Part shown: positions 1 through 12,112 of the stretch, piece after piece
Layout: the number at the start of each line of letters is the position of its first letter
Position numbering within the stretch: the stretch's first letter is position 1
NCBI GenBank assembly: GCA_027620015.1
Contig: JAQCGH010000005.1
Coordinates: 1 to 64,000, forward strand
Direction of reading: 5' to 3'
From: Cyanobacteriota bacterium
GTDB lineage: Bacteria; Cyanobacteriota; Cyanobacteriia; PCC-6307; Cyanobiaceae
Length of the DNA: 64,000 bases
Program-made: the position numbers and the translations under genes
Notes under the pieces: generated by a model
Told to the model about the DNA's origin: nothing
What the model saw: the letters and a program-made list of their open reading frames with translations, nothing else
Databases searched by the model: none

Positions 1-6
1 AATCCC

Positions 7-37
7 AAAAGCTCCCTATCAATAGGGAGCTTTTTTA
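7..37 (+). terminator. Rho-independent terminator
   Basis: A 9-bp perfect stem (AGCTCCCTA / TAGGGAGCT) with a TCAA loop is followed by six T residues on the plus strand. The other strand also carries a short T run, so it may work both ways. It probably ends a gene lying to the left of the window. Confidence 0.85.
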
Positions 38-41
38 TTTG

Positions 42-423
42 CTATACCGTTTTGCTTATTAAGACACTTTTATTGCCAATTCACTTCAATTGATCTGTGT
101 GTCTTTGCCGGGACGCTAGTTTATGGCATCGTTTATTTCCAGTCCATGGTCAATCAAGGTTTGACTGATACTTGCAATGCCTTTGGCTTGTCCGCAATTG
201 GAATAATGACTGTTGCCAAGGAATGGACGCTATTTTTAAGTAAATATATTGGGATAGCCTTCCTGATTTTTTGCCACAAAAGAGCCAGACATTGTTAATT
301 GATCTGCAGGAATTGCCTAAGTTCCGCTTGCTGGAACTGGCCTAGGCGGTTAAACAAACACTAATCAAAATGAACTGAAGATATTCAGTAGTGCTGCGCA
401 GTCGTTCTTGATTTAGTTTCTTA
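42..423. other. AT-rich strip without a recognisable gene
   Basis: About 380 bases between the terminator and tRNA-Thr are visibly richer in A and T than the rest of the window and contain only very short reading frames, the longest noticed being about 30 codons. I recognise no gene, promoter or repeat. The strip lies downstream of the tRNA 3' end, a common place for integration scars, but no second copy of the tRNA 3' end was seen in it. Confidence 0.5.
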
Positions 424-495
<72 letters not shown>

Positions 496-543
496 AGCTT
501 AATGAAATTAGCATTCAAGGGTTCGCCTCGATACGGTTACTAA

Positions 544-801
544 ATGATGAAATCCAAGCCGGATTTAATTGATCCTGCCTTGAAGGCGAAGTTGCTCCAA
601 GAAGCTCGTACTCCCTGGCGTGGAATGCGCCGCGGTCTCTGGGTGGCACTGGCTGCTTCTGGTGCTGTGGGGTTAGCCACGATGGCAATGCGATTAGCAA
701 GCGGTGCTGAAGTTGCTTCAACCGACCTGCTGATCCAGGTCGGTGCTCTCAGCTTGTTCGGCACTCTCTTCTGGTTGGATCGCAACCGTCTTGGCGGCTG
801 A
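544..801 (+). CDS. DUF3493 family small membrane protein
   Basis: An 85-aa protein with a basic N-terminal half containing TPWRGMRRGLW, then two hydrophobic segments (about residues 31-50 and 64-78). The pattern matches the DUF3493 family of cyanobacteria and plastids, related by name to Low PSII Accumulation 1; this is from memory of the family, and no function can be read from the sequence. ATG codons 1 and 2 (544 and 547) are both possible starts. Its 3' end overlaps the 3' end of the convergent membrane protein gene by 84 nt. Confidence 0.75.
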   Translation: MMKSKPDLIDPALKAKLLQEARTPWRGMRRGLWVALAASGAVGLATMAMRLASGAEVASTDLLIQVGALSLFGTLFWLDRNRLGG

Positions 802-1491
802 GGAGGACTCAGGTTCTTCGAAAGCCTCTGCTGCTTGATCCTCGGGAGCTGCAGGCGGGTTTATTTCCGGTTTGGCTAAAGCGGGTTGCCTGGCAAAGGG
901 CTCAGTGGTCTCCAGAGGGTTCAGTAGCAGTAGTGGCAGTCCAAGAGAAAGTCGCTGGCTTACCAGCTGCTGCAGGCTCAGTGGTGAATGCTCAGTGAAC
1001 GTGGCGGGGTTACGACCTAACAGGACGCTTGCCTGGATTAGTTGTTGCCATTGCCAGGTGATCACCGCTAGCAGCGGGCAGGCCACTAGAAGACTGACAA
1101 AGCGGGGGCTTGCGGCAAGGGGGGAGAGCGGCGTAGCCAGGGCGGCGTGCTGGTCTATCCACCAAAAAAGGGGTAAGAGAGCTGCAGCACCCGCTGCCAT
1201 CAGGAGCTTGAGCAAGAGGCTGCTCTGCAGTGCCGCCAAGCTGAGCTGGGCCTCGCTCCTGGCTTTGATCGGTACTTGAATTACCAGTAGAGAGCAAATG
1301 TCAGCCGGGCGCTGCCAGAGCAGGATTGCTGGCCCTAAGGCACCGATTGACCAGGTCAGCAACCGCTCTAGCCCAGGTAGGGGGCCGGGATCAGCCCCGG
1401 CAAGCACAAGTACCAAACCCAAAAGCTCCAGCGGCATGGCTCCAAGGGCCATCAGCTGGAGCCAGAGCAGGGGCTCGCGGCGGGGATTCAC
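718..1491 (-). CDS. Membrane protein with low-complexity acidic tail
   Basis: A 257-aa protein with about four hydrophobic segments (near residues 10-30, 44-60, 90-110 and 130-150), followed by a C-terminal tail of about 60 residues rich in Ala, Glu, Pro and Ser. It resembles what is annotated in Synechococcus as a low-complexity tail membrane protein; the function is unknown. It starts 5 nt after the infB stop, so it is probably the last gene of the rimP-nusA-ylxR-infB operon. Its 3' end overlaps the convergent DUF3493 gene. Confidence 0.7.
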   Translation of the reverse strand: MNPRREPLLWLQLMALGAMPLELLGLVLVLAGADPGPLPGLERLLTWSIGALGPAILLWQRPADICSLLVIQVPIKARSEAQLSLAALQSSLLLKLLMAAGAAALLPLFWWIDQHAALATPLSPLAASPRFVSLLVACPLLAVITWQWQQLIQASVLLGRNPATFTEHSPLSLQQLVSQRLSLGLPLLLLNPLETTEPFARQPALAKPEINPPAAPEDQAAEAFEEPESSSAAKTVAIQPEESAEQAESTDLDQQVG

Positions 1492-1496
1492 GTAGG

Positions 1497-4400
1497 TCAG
1501 ATGGTGAGGGTTCGGCGCTGGGTGGCCATTTTGAACGCCTCAACCCGATCTCTTTCCTGCCAGCCGTTGTAACGGTCGGTGCCGATGCCGCACTCGAAGC
1601 CGGTGGCAACTTCCTTAATGTCGTCCTTGTTGCGACGTAGGGAGTCGAGGTCCCCTTCAAACACCTTCTCCTTGCCGCGCCACACCCGCACTTTGCAGTT
1701 GCGTTGCAGCTTGCCGCTGGTCACATAACAGCCAGCAACTGCACTGCGGCCAATGGTGAATACGGCGCGTACCTCGGCTTCGCCCAGGGACTCTTCCACC
1801 AACTCCGGCTCCAGCAAGCCTTCCATGGCCATCTGGATGTCTTCCAGAAGCTTGTAGATGACGTCGTAGTCGCGCACGTCGACGCCGGTGGCATCGGCAG
1901 CGCGTTTAGCGCCAGGGGCCATTGAGGTGTTGAAGCCAACGATCACGGCGCCGGATGCGGCAGCTAGATCGACGTCTGTTTCAGTGATCTCGCCCGGCGC
2001 GGAGAGCAGTACTCGCACCTGCACCTCGCCCTGAGGGAGCTGCTCGAGAGAACCGAGAATCGCCTCCACGGAGCCTTGGACGTCTGCTTTAAGGATCAAG
2101 TTGAGCTCCTTGAGCTCTCCTTCGCTTGCCTGGCCCGACATCGAGGCTAGGGAAACCCGACGCGAAGCCATCTGCTGGGCAAGGCGGGTGGCCCGTGCCT
2201 CGTTGGCCCGGTCACCAACCACTGAGCGGGCGGTCTTCTCATCTGGGTAGACCTCAAATTCGTCGCCTGCGGTTGGCACTTCGCTGAAGCCGAGGGCTTC
2301 CACGGCATAGGAGGGGCCTGCCTCCTTCACTCGCTTGCCGCTGTCATCCACCATGGCGCGCACTTTGCCCAGCACCGGGCCGGCTGCGAGCACGTCACCA
2401 GCTTTGAGGGTGCCGTTCTGAATCAGCAGGGTGGCAACAGGTCCTTTGGCCTTGTCGAGGTGAGCCTCGATCACGGTGCCTCGAGCCATACGGTCTGGGT
2501 TGGCCTGGAGATCCTCGACTTCGGTAACTAGCAGGATCATTTCCAGCAATTTGTCGACGTTCTCACCTTTGAGGGCGCTTACAGGCACCATCACCGTGTC
2601 TCCACCCCAGTCTTCAGCGACTAGTTCGAGACCGGAGAGCTCCTGCTTGACCCGGTCGGGCGAGGCGCCTTCTTTGTCGATCTTGTTGATCGCCACCACA
2701 ATCGGCACCTTGGCGGCCCTGGCATGGCTGATCGCCTCGAGGGTTTGGGGCCGTACGCCGTCATCGGCTGCCACCACCAGCACAGCCACGTCTGTGACCT
2801 TGGTGCCTCGGGCCCGCATGGCGGTGAAAGCTTCGTGGCCTGGGGTGTCGAGGAAGGTGATCTTGCGCTGCTCGCCTGCGTGAGGGATCTCCACTTGATA
2901 GGCGCCGATGTGCTGGGTGATGCCGCCGGCTTCGCCTGCTGCCACACGGGTTTTGCGGATTGCGTCGAGCAGGCTGGTTTTGCCGTGGTCGACATGTCCC
3001 ATCACCGTCACCACGGGTGGGCGACGGATCAGGAAAGCGCGATCGCTTTCCTCGATCATCTCGACTGTCTTGGCTGCGGCTGCTTCTACGTCGTCTTCGA
3101 GCACCGGGACGCCGAATTCCTCGGCCACTGCTTCGATTGTGGACAGATCAAGGCTTTGGGTCACCGTGGCGATCACACCCTTGAAAAAGAGGCTCTTGAT
3201 GATCTCGGAGCTTTCCACGCCTAGCTTCTCCGCCAGCTCCTGCACGGAGAGGTTGCCCTCCGGCACGATCAGCATTTCGGGCCGAACAGCCTTGGCTTCG
3301 CGGGTAGTGCGCAATTCCATGGCGCGGCGGCGCTGCCGCTGGCGGGTGGTTTCTTTTTTGCGCTTGCGCATCGCCGCCATGGGTTTGGCGGCTGGGGTGG
3401 ATGCGGTGCGGGGCTTGGCCGGACGAGCCAGGCTGGCCTGCAACACATAAGCCTCTTGCTCGCCTGCGTAGCCACCGGTTTCAGCGGTGAGTGCATCATC
3501 GTTTTCGCCGATGATGTGGACCTTGGTGCGCTGCTTTTGCGGCGTACGGCTACGTAACGCCTCCAGCTTGGCGCTGTCGTCCCAGTCAGGTCGGCGGGGG
3601 CGTCCTGCCGCACCAGCTGGTGTTGGAGCCCGGAAGCCAGGCCTTCTTGGGGCTGCTGGCGGGGTTGCAGTGGGTCGGACGAGATCCGAGGTGCCGCCAG
3701 GGCTGCTGGGTGAGCCTGCTGCGGCTTCACTACGGTCGCCGGGTCGCCGGGGCGGCGGGGCTGTGGGGCGGCCGGATGGACTCTGGAGCTGCATCAGCTC
3801 GCCCGGAGCCATTGGCTTGCGCATGCCGGCTGGCATGCCCAGACGTCCAGGTGCTGCCGGGCGACCAGGAGCTTCCAGGCCAGTAGGGGCTCCAGGGGCT
3901 GCGCTATCGCGGCGAATCGGCTTGCCTACAAGCTCCAAGGGGGTTGGGCCAGGACGGCCCCCAGCTCCAGGCTGGCCTGGACGGGTTGGAGCTGGGACTC
4001 CGGTGCGTTGAGGACTGGCCGGACGCTGACTTAATGGCGCCCTGCCTGAAGGGGGAGCCGGGCGGCTGCTCGTGGTACCTACAGGGGTGCTGATGGGCCT
4101 CCCGACCAGTTGGGGCTTGCCGGGAGACGGCCGTACAGGCAATTCCGGTTTGCGGCTTGCAGCTGGTGCTGGGGTGGCTGGGCGAGCTGGTTTGGATGCA
4201 ATCAACACCGGCTTGCTAGGTGCAGCAGCGGCGGCGGGTCTGACTGGTGTCGGCGGCTTGCTCACCAAGGTCGGCTTACTGGAAGCCGTTGGCTTTGTCA
4301 CCGGAGCCTGTTTGAAAGGCTCAGGCTGCTTGGAAACCAATTGAGGTTTGGCAACTACTTGAGGTTTTGAGGCCAGCGGCGGTTTGCTCGCCAAAGGCGG

Positions 4401-4781
4401 TTTGTTTGGCTGGGCTGGCTTAGCTGCAGGAGCTGCGGCGGCCCGGGCAGGCGGCATGGCTGGCTTGGCTGCCGCTGGGGCGACCGGCCGTGGGCTGGTG
4501 GCGGGCTTGGGAGTCGGGGGCAATGAGGCTGCAGCGGTCTCAGCCTTTTTGACAGCGAGGATCGCGTTCGGCGGAGCGGTAGCGGCCGGTGGCGCTGCCT
4601 TGCTGCCGTTAGAGCCGCCCTCGATCAAGGAGCGAATCCGTGTCGCTTCAGCGTCGCTGATAGAGCTGCTGTGGCTCTTTGCCGCAACCCCCAGCTTCTC
4701 GGCGGCATCGAGCACGTCCTTGTTCTCCAGGCCTAAGTCCCGGGACAGCTCATAAATTCTCACTTTGCCGCTGCTGGTCAT
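1497..4781 (-). CDS. infB: Translation initiation factor IF-2
   Basis: This GTPase delivers initiator tRNA to the 30S subunit and promotes subunit joining. The 1094-aa protein has an IF2_N domain at about 7-55, a very long Pro/Ala/Lys/Arg-rich disordered region up to about 480, a second IF2_N domain at about 500-555, then the G domain with [13 protein letters not shown] and NKID, and the usual C-terminal beta-barrel domains ending in RRTLTI. The extended N-terminal half is typical of cyanobacterial IF-2. It lies downstream of ylxR in the conserved rimP-nusA-ylxR-infB order, after an 83-nt gap. Confidence 0.98.
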   Translation of the reverse strand: MTSSGKVRIYELSRDLGLENKDVLDAAEKLGVAAKSHSSSISDAEATRIRSLIEGGSNGSKAAPPAATAPPNAILAVKKAETAAASLPPTPKPATSPRPVAPAAAKPAMPPARAAAAPAAKPAQPNKPPLASKPPLASKPQVVAKPQLVSKQPEPFKQAPVTKPTASSKPTLVSKPPTPVRPAAAAAPSKPVLIASKPARPATPAPAASRKPELPVRPSPGKPQLVGRPISTPVGTTSSRPAPPSGRAPLSQRPASPQRTGVPAPTRPGQPGAGGRPGPTPLELVGKPIRRDSAAPGAPTGLEAPGRPAAPGRLGMPAGMRKPMAPGELMQLQSPSGRPTAPPPRRPGDRSEAAAGSPSSPGGTSDLVRPTATPPAAPRRPGFRAPTPAGAAGRPRRPDWDDSAKLEALRSRTPQKQRTKVHIIGENDDALTAETGGYAGEQEAYVLQASLARPAKPRTASTPAAKPMAAMRKRKKETTRQRQRRRAMELRTTREAKAVRPEMLIVPEGNLSVQELAEKLGVESSEIIKSLFFKGVIATVTQSLDLSTIEAVAEEFGVPVLEDDVEAAAAKTVEMIEESDRAFLIRRPPVVTVMGHVDHGKTSLLDAIRKTRVAAGEAGGITQHIGAYQVEIPHAGEQRKITFLDTPGHEAFTAMRARGTKVTDVAVLVVAADDGVRPQTLEAISHARAAKVPIVVAINKIDKEGASPDRVKQELSGLELVAEDWGGDTVMVPVSALKGENVDKLLEMILLVTEVEDLQANPDRMARGTVIEAHLDKAKGPVATLLIQNGTLKAGDVLAAGPVLGKVRAMVDDSGKRVKEAGPSYAVEALGFSEVPTAGDEFEVYPDEKTARSVVGDRANEARATRLAQQMASRRVSLASMSGQASEGELKELNLILKADVQGSVEAILGSLEQLPQGEVQVRVLLSAPGEITETDVDLAAASGAVIVGFNTSMAPGAKRAADATGVDVRDYDVIYKLLEDIQMAMEGLLEPELVEESLGEAEVRAVFTIGRSAVAGCYVTSGKLQRNCKVRVWRGKEKVFEGDLDSLRRNKDDIKEVATGFECGIGTDRYNGWQERDRVEAFKMATQRRTLTI

Positions 4782-4864
4782 TCAGGTCTCCATGGGTCGG
4801 GGCTCAAGGGCCGCCATGCGGGGCCGAGGGGCACACCAGGCCGCACATACGCTGCGGCCAATGT

Positions 4865-5143
4865 TCATCTTGCCTCAGAGGCGAGATTGGCGTCGGGGAT
4901 CAGGCGCTTTTCAAGGGTTTCGACAATGGCATCTGCAACCTGGCAGCGCAGGGCCCGCTGCAGACGCTTTCGTCGTTTCGCCTCTTCCAGGCATACCTGG
5001 TTGGGGCAGAGATAGGCCGAACGGCCCATACCGTGATCCAAGCTGATTCCCCCTTCAGCCAGCCGAATTACCCGCCAAAGCTGCTGGCGATCCAGCAGTG
5101 CGCGGCAGGCAACACAGCGCCGAAGCACTGCACGGTCACTCAC
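4865..5143 (-). CDS. ylxR: YlxR family RNA-binding protein
   Basis: A 92-aa basic protein with the family signature RRCVACR near the N-terminus and a GRSAYLC segment near residue 40. YlxR (DUF448) is a small nucleic-acid-binding protein; the B. subtilis member was reported to act on RNase P and named RnpM. The GTG start overlaps the nusA stop codon (GTGA), so translation is likely coupled to nusA. The position between nusA and infB is the standard one. Confidence 0.93.
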   Translation of the reverse strand: MSDRAVLRRCVACRALLDRQQLWRVIRLAEGGISLDHGMGRSAYLCPNQVCLEEAKRRKRLQRALRCQVADAIVETLEKRLIPDANLASEAR

Positions 5144-6465
5144 CGGGTCTCTTCCTCGTAGTAACCGGCTTCATCTTCTGGAAGGGGATAAAGCTCCCTT
5201 AGACGGGCGTCCTCCTCGGCCCGGGCGGCCTGTTCGATTTCTAGGCGGGCTTCGGCTTCGGCTTGAAGAGCCTCCTCCTCCTGCCGCTGGGCAATCAGCT
5301 CAGACACCACAGCATCTTCAGATGCCTGGTCGTATTCGCCGGCGTTCTTGATGTCGAGTTTCCAGCCGGTAAGGCGGGCGGCCAAACGCACGTTCTGACC
5401 TTCACGGCCAATGGCGAGGCTGAGCTGATCGGATGGAACCAGAACGTGGGCGTGCTGCCCTTCAGGGTCAACCAGGCGCACCATTTCAACCCTTGCTGGG
5501 CTGAGGGAATTGGCTATGTACTGGCCAGGGTCGGGCGACCAGCGAATTACATCGATCTTCTCGCCACGCAGCTCGTTGACCACTTGCTGGATTCGGGAGC
5601 CGCGGGCGCCGATGCAGGCTCCCACTGGATCAACTTCCCGCTCCACAGAGTCCACAGCCACTTTGGTACGCGGGCCTACTGAGCGGGAAGGTGGATTGGC
5701 TTCCCTGGCTACGGCAACAATCCGGACTGAACCTTCCTGGATCTCGGGAACTTCATTTTCGAACAAGTAGACCACCAGACCCGCGTTGGAGCGACTCACA
5801 AATAATTGGGGCCCGCGCCGCGCGACCTCGCTCACTTCCTTGAGAAAAACCTTGAAGGTGGCATTTGCTCTGTAGTTGTCGTTGGGCAGCTGGTCGCGGC
5901 GAGGTAACTCGGCTTCGACCTCGGGGCGGCCCAGACCTGAACTCACGGCCATGATCACGCTTTGGCGCTCGAAGCGGATCACCCGAGCGGTGAGCACTGG
6001 GTCTTCTAGGTCGGCGAATTCCTCCTGGATCATCCGGCGCTGCTGGTCACGCAGCTTCTGAGCCAGCACCTGCTTGGTGGTGGCGGCGGCCATGCGGCCG
6101 AAGTCGTCTTTCTCCGGGGTGACGTCCAACACAACTGTGTCGCCGATCTGGGCGTCATCGGCAACCTGCTGCACCTCTTCAAGAGCGATCTGGTGGTCTT
6201 CGCTCTCAACTTCCTCAACAATGATTTTTGAGGCCAGAACTCGGTAGCCCTCCTCCTCCAGGTCAAGGCCCACGTCAAAGTTGGAGAAGTAGTCCTCTTC
6301 GAAGGGGTCTTCGCTGATCCCGAGATAGAGGGTGCGGCGGTAGCGCTCGTAGCCCTTTAGCAGGGCTTCCCGCAGGGCGGCCTCCACCACGGTGGGCGCA
6401 AGTTTCTTCTCTTCGCTGATGTCCTCGATCAGGTTATTTAGACCGGGGAGCAGAACCAGGGCCAT
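5140..6465 (-). CDS. nusA: Transcription termination/antitermination factor NusA
   Basis: NusA binds RNA polymerase and the emerging transcript and modulates pausing, termination and antitermination. The 441-aa protein has the N-terminal polymerase-binding domain, a central S1 domain and two KH modules visible as GACIGARGSRIQ and AIGREGQNVRLA. The last 60 residues are a Glu-rich coiled-coil-like tail, and the E. coli-type C-terminal acidic repeats are missing, as in most non-proteobacteria. The ATG start follows rimP by 31 nt. Confidence 0.97.
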   Translation of the reverse strand: MALVLLPGLNNLIEDISEEKKLAPTVVEAALREALLKGYERYRRTLYLGISEDPFEEDYFSNFDVGLDLEEEGYRVLASKIIVEEVESEDHQIALEEVQQVADDAQIGDTVVLDVTPEKDDFGRMAAATTKQVLAQKLRDQQRRMIQEEFADLEDPVLTARVIRFERQSVIMAVSSGLGRPEVEAELPRRDQLPNDNYRANATFKVFLKEVSEVARRGPQLFVSRSNAGLVVYLFENEVPEIQEGSVRIVAVAREANPPSRSVGPRTKVAVDSVEREVDPVGACIGARGSRIQQVVNELRGEKIDVIRWSPDPGQYIANSLSPARVEMVRLVDPEGQHAHVLVPSDQLSLAIGREGQNVRLAARLTGWKLDIKNAGEYDQASEDAVVSELIAQRQEEEALQAEAEARLEIEQAARAEEDARLRELYPLPEDEAGYYEEETR

Positions 6466-6496
6466 GGATCAGGGGTGAGAAATGGTCAGGGGAAAG

Positions 6497-6970
6497 TCAG
6501 TCGGACTCGGATGGAGTGACCAGGCTGACGCTGATCACGGAGTCTCTGGAGATGCGCTGGGTACGTCCGCGGATGTTGATCTGAACATCCGTCTCATCGC
6601 GCTCGAGGAGGAGCCCTTCGCGCCGCACTTCGAGCCCTTGGTGGTCACGGCAGACAACGACAACGGGGAATCCGCGAAATGAGCGGAAATCGCGATCGTC
6701 GCGCAGGTCATCGCTGACGCCAGGGCTACTGATCTCGAGCACATAAGCATCTCCAAGCAGCTCGGCTACTTCGATTGCCTCGGCCAGCGGTGCACTAAGA
6801 GAGGCGCACTCATCCAGGTTGATGTCACTGCCATCTGCTCGCTGCACCAGCACCTGCACCGTCATTGGGATGCGATGGGTGAAAACATGCACTCCCTTGA
6901 GCTCAAAGCCAGTAGCAACCGCAGCCGCTTGGGCTAGGCGCTCCAGGTCGGGCAGGAGAGGGTGGGGCAA
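6497..6970 (-). CDS. rimP: Ribosome maturation factor RimP
   Basis: RimP assists maturation of the 30S subunit. The 157-aa protein shows the two-domain layout, with VLVQRADGSDINLDECA and YVLEISSPGV as family landmarks. A TTG codon at 6970 is the best start since no ATG or GTG lies close by in frame. It is the first gene of the nusA-infB operon; the upstream 160 bp hold several inverted repeats (listed separately) that could form part of its leader. Confidence 0.94.
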   Translation of the reverse strand: MPHPLLPDLERLAQAAAVATGFELKGVHVFTHRIPMTVQVLVQRADGSDINLDECASLSAPLAEAIEVAELLGDAYVLEISSPGVSDDLRDDRDFRSFRGFPVVVVCRDHQGLEVRREGLLLERDETDVQINIRGRTQRISRDSVISVSLVTPSESD

Positions 6971-7010
6971 TTGGGCAGATCAGCTGGGGGCAGGCGGCCC
7001 GCCGGCTTGT

Positions 7011-7082
7011 GCAGTTTTAAAACTGCCCTACAAAACACAGCTGTTCAGCAAAGAAAGCTGAACCCCTAGCTAGCAGCTAGGG
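7011..7082. repeat. Three inverted repeats upstream of rimP
   Basis: Within 72 bp there is a perfect 16-bp palindrome (GCAGTTTTAAAACTGC, 7011-7026), a 7-bp stem GTTCAGC/GCTGAAC with a 7-nt loop (7043-7063), and directly abutting it an 8-bp stem CCCTAGCT/AGCTAGGG with a 3-nt loop (7064-7082). No T run follows, so these are not ordinary terminators. They lie between the 92-aa gene and rimP, both on the minus strand, and may be a leader structure of the rimP-nusA operon. Confidence 0.7.
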
Positions 7083-7136
7083 CGTGACTGAAGGGTATGC
7101 CCGCCGGGCAAGTCCTAACCTTAAGGGATTGCCGGC

Positions 7137-8690
<1,554 letters not shown>

Positions 8691-8726
8691 GCGCTGCTAC
8701 GGTCGCGGCCGATTCAGGAATATTTG

Positions 8727-9440
8727 ATGTCGGATCTGCAGGACCGGATGAAGCAGGCTGTTGCTGCTGCGGCCACTGAGCAGATACAGAGCGGCATGGT
8801 TGTTGGCTTGGGTTCCGGCTCCACAGCAGCCCTAATGATTCAGGCCCTTGGAGCCAAGCTCAAGAGCGGGGAACTCACCGATGTGGTGGGCGTCACCACA
8901 TCCTTCCAAGGAGAGGTGCTGGCAGCTGAGCTCGGCATCCCGCTGAAGAGCCTTAATGCAATTGAGCTCATCGATCTTGCGATCGATGGTGCGGACGAGG
9001 TGGATCCCGCTTTTCAATTGATCAAGGGCGGTGGTGCCTGTCACGTTCAGGAGAAATTGGTAGCAGTGCGGGCTGACCGCTTTGTGGTGGTTGTGGATTC
9101 CACAAAGCTCGTCGATATCTTGAATCTCAGCTTTCTGTTGCCCGTAGAGGTACTTCCTGGAGCCTGGCGTCAGGTGCAGGCCCAGCTAGCTGCCATGGGC
9201 GGCGATGCCCAGTTGCGCATGGCCATCAAGAAGGCTGGCCCGGTGGTGACCGACCAGGGCAATCTCGTGCTGGATGCGAAATTCGCAGGCGGGATAAGTG
9301 ATCCGGCTGGCCTGGAGGCAGCAATCAACAACTTGCCAGGTGTGCTGGAGAACGGCCTGTTTGTGAATGTCACTGACCAGGTGCTGGTAGGCGAGATCGT
9401 TGATGGGCAGCCCCGGGTGCGGGATCTGCTCAAGGCCTGA
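8727..9440 (+). CDS. rpiA: Ribose-5-phosphate isomerase A
   Basis: Interconverts ribose 5-phosphate and ribulose 5-phosphate in the Calvin cycle and pentose phosphate pathway. The 237-aa protein has the phosphate-binding loop [11 protein letters not shown] and the catalytic DGADEVDP and [11 protein letters not shown] motifs. The track begins at a TTG one codon earlier; the ATG at 8727 is preferred. It follows the HtrA gene by 36 nt and may be co-transcribed with it. Confidence 0.96.
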   Translation: MSDLQDRMKQAVAAAATEQIQSGMVVGLGSGSTAALMIQALGAKLKSGELTDVVGVTTSFQGEVLAAELGIPLKSLNAIELIDLAIDGADEVDPAFQLIKGGGACHVQEKLVAVRADRFVVVVDSTKLVDILNLSFLLPVEVLPGAWRQVQAQLAAMGGDAQLRMAIKKAGPVVTDQGNLVLDAKFAGGISDPAGLEAAINNLPGVLENGLFVNVTDQVLVGEIVDGQPRVRDLLKA

Positions 9441-9446
9441 GCCGCT

Positions 9447-10763
9447 TCAATTCAGCCTGCGCCTCACTGACTCGGCGTGACTGTGCAGCCCCTCGCTTTC
9501 TGCCAGGGTGATCACCGCGGCCCCGGTTGCCTCGAGGGCTTTTCGGTTGAAGCAAATAAGGCTGGTGTGGCACATAAATGTCTCCACACTCAGGGCTCCG
9601 GCAAAGCGAGCCGTGCCGGCGGTAGGCAGGGTGTGATTGGGGCCCGCTAGGTAGTCGCCTACAGCCTCGGGGGTGTACTGACCCATAAAGATGGCACCGG
9701 CGTGCTGGATCTGTTCGGCCAGTTTTTCCGGGTGTTCCACCAACAACTCCAGGTGTTCAGGCGCGAAGCAGTCGCTGAGTTGGGCGGCCCGGCTAAGGCT
9801 CTCGCACAGCACAATCAGCCCCCAGTCATTGAGCGCGGTACGTGTGATTTCAGACCTGGGGTGGTTTTCAAGCTGTGCCTCCAGGGCTGCTGGCATGGCG
9901 GCGGCCAGCTCCGGGCTTGTGGTCAGCAAGATCGCGGCAGCCAGGGGGTCGTGCTCAGCCTGGGCCAGCAGGTCGGCTGCCACCTGGTCGGCCCGGGCGC
10001 TGTGGTCGGCGATCACGAGCACCTCACTCGGCCCTGCCAGCGAATCGATTGCCACGCGGCCGTAGACCGCTTTTTTAGCCAGGGTCACATAAAGGTTGCC
10101 GGGGCCGCTGATCACATCGACCCTGGGAATGGTGGCGGTACCGAAGGCCATGGCGCCGATCGCCTGGGCGCCGCCAACCCGATAAACCTCCTCGACGCCG
10201 GCCAGGTGGGCAGCTGCGAGCACGGTTTCATTGGGCTCACCGCCTGGGCCTGGCGGTGTCACCATTACGAGCTGCTGCACCCCGGCTACCCTGGCCGGCA
10301 CAGCATTCATCAGCACAGTGCTGGGGTACGAAGCCCGCCCCCCAGGGATGTAAAGGCCGGCCCGCTGCACCGGCCGCCAGCGCCGGCCCAACAATTCGCC
10401 ATGGGGACCCGTGACGGTCAGGTCGGCCGGCAGTTGATGCTGGTGGAAGTTGAGAATTCTCTGGTGTGCCAGGTGCAGGGCGTCGCGCAGGGGTGCCGAT
10501 GTGGCTTGCCAGGCATTAGCTAATCGCTGTGGCGGAATCCGCAGTGGATCGGGGCGAACGCCATCGAAGCGTTCGGTGAGCTCCATAAGAGCGGCATCGC
10601 CCTCCGTTTGCACCCGGGAGAGGATCTCCTCGACCTGAACCATTTCTTCGCGCAGGCGCCCGCCACTGGTTCGCTCGGCGATGCTTGCCAGTCGATCAGA
10701 GGCAGCGTTTGAACCGTCATCGCGCAAGCAGCGGATCGATAGGGCAACAGGCGTTGCGACCAC
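9447..10763 (-). CDS. hisD: Histidinol dehydrogenase
   Basis: Catalyses the last two steps of histidine synthesis, histidinol to histidine, using NAD and zinc. The 438-aa length fits the family; landmarks are [46 protein letters not shown] and [14 protein letters not shown]. The start is a GTG at 10763. It converges on rpiA with only 6 nt between stop codons and is divergent from rpsT. No other his gene is nearby, as usual for cyanobacteria, where the pathway is scattered. Confidence 0.96.
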   Translation of the reverse strand: MVATPVALSIRCLRDDGSNAASDRLASIAERTSGGRLREEMVQVEEILSRVQTEGDAALMELTERFDGVRPDPLRIPPQRLANAWQATSAPLRDALHLAHQRILNFHQHQLPADLTVTGPHGELLGRRWRPVQRAGLYIPGGRASYPSTVLMNAVPARVAGVQQLVMVTPPGPGGEPNETVLAAAHLAGVEEVYRVGGAQAIGAMAFGTATIPRVDVISGPGNLYVTLAKKAVYGRVAIDSLAGPSEVLVIADHSARADQVAADLLAQAEHDPLAAAILLTTSPELAAAMPAALEAQLENHPRSEITRTALNDWGLIVLCESLSRAAQLSDCFAPEHLELLVEHPEKLAEQIQHAGAIFMGQYTPEAVGDYLAGPNHTLPTAGTARFAGALSVETFMCHTSLICFNRKALEATGAAVITLAESEGLHSHAESVRRRLN

Positions 10764-10863
10764 GGAACGGCTCAGGGGTAAGGCTTCATTAAGTTAGGCG
10801 TGCACAGCTCGTGCAACCGGTGGGGGGCTTCGGCGGTCCTGGCGTTAGGATCCATTTCTGTGA

Positions 10864-11190
<327 letters not shown>

Positions 11191-11204
11191 GCCAGATTCC
11201 CTTC

Positions 11205-12029
11205 GTGATTGCTTCGCCAGTAGCGACCGAATCGGGTTTGCCTGTTTTGGTTGACAGCCACTGCCACATCGTTTTCCGCAATTTCGATGATGACTTAGAG
11301 GCTGTGGCTCAACGCTGGCGCGATGCTGGTGTTCGTTCTCTTGTTCATGCATGTGTTGAGCCCGGGGAAATTCCAGCTATCCGCGCCCTGGCAGATCGTT
11401 TCGGCGAGTTGCGTTATTCCGTAGGGGTCCATCCCCTTGATTCCGAGCATTGGCAGCCCGACACGCCAGAGGTTTTACGTCAAGCCGCCCAGGCTGATCG
11501 GCGGGTGGTAGCGATCGGAGAACTCGGCCTTGATCTGTTTCGTGAGCAGAATCTGGATGCCCAGATGGCAATTCTCGAACCCCAGCTTGATCTGGCAGTG
11601 GAGCTAGACCTGCCAGTCATCGTGCATTGCCGCGACGCTGCCGAGCAGATGTTGGCTTTGCTGAGGCAGCGGAGCTCTTTAGGTGGCTGTCCTCGCGGGG
11701 TGATGCATTGCTGGGGGGGGACCCCTGCGGAGATGGCTAGTTTTTTAGAGCTTGGCTTCTTCATTAGCTTTAGCGGTACGGTGACTTTCCCCAAGGCGGA
11801 AACAACCCATGTCTGCGCACGACAGGTGCCTGCTGATCGCTATTTGGTAGAAACCGATTGCCCCTTTTTGGCGCCGGTCCCCCGTCGCGGCAAGCGCAAC
11901 GAACCGGCATTTGTGGCAGCGGTCGCAGCCCGGGTTTCCGATTTGCGTGGGCAAACCCTCACAGAAGTGGCCAATGCCAGCAGTGCCAACGCTTCACGGC
12001 TGTTTGGCCTGCCGCTTCACAATGTATGA
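11205..12029 (+). CDS. tatD: TatD family metal-dependent hydrolase
   Basis: A 274-aa TIM-barrel metallohydrolase of the TatD DNase family. Metal-binding and active-site motifs are all present: DSHCHIVF (HxH), the GELGLD Glu, VIVHCRDA, MHCWGG and ETDCPFLAP. Family members have been linked to 3'-5' exonuclease activity and DNA repair; the substrate here is unknown. The GTG at 11205 is the start, 14 nt after rpsT. The rpsT-tatD-rpoB order is, as I recall, common in cyanobacteria. Confidence 0.92.
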   Translation: MIASPVATESGLPVLVDSHCHIVFRNFDDDLEAVAQRWRDAGVRSLVHACVEPGEIPAIRALADRFGELRYSVGVHPLDSEHWQPDTPEVLRQAAQADRRVVAIGELGLDLFREQNLDAQMAILEPQLDLAVELDLPVIVHCRDAAEQMLALLRQRSSLGGCPRGVMHCWGGTPAEMASFLELGFFISFSGTVTFPKAETTHVCARQVPADRYLVETDCPFLAPVPRRGKRNEPAFVAAVAARVSDLRGQTLTEVANASSANASRLFGLPLHNV

Positions 12030-12112
12030 TGTTTTATTGGCCTGTAAGCGGAAGCGCTGCTTGTTGTCGACGTCTGCGTTATTGAAGCGAACCCGTTAAT
12101 TAGGTCCTCGTG

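Noticed and set aside
872-1279. 135-aa plus-strand ORF inside the low-complexity-tail membrane protein gene
   Set aside because: It lies antisense to a better supported gene and has a composition typical of a shadow frame.
3487-4011. 174-aa plus-strand ORF antisense to infB
   Set aside because: Gly/Pro/Arg-rich product that mirrors the Pro/Ala-rich linker of IF-2; no domain seen.
9702-10523. 273-aa plus-strand ORF
   Set aside because: Entirely antisense to hisD, whose sequence is unambiguous.
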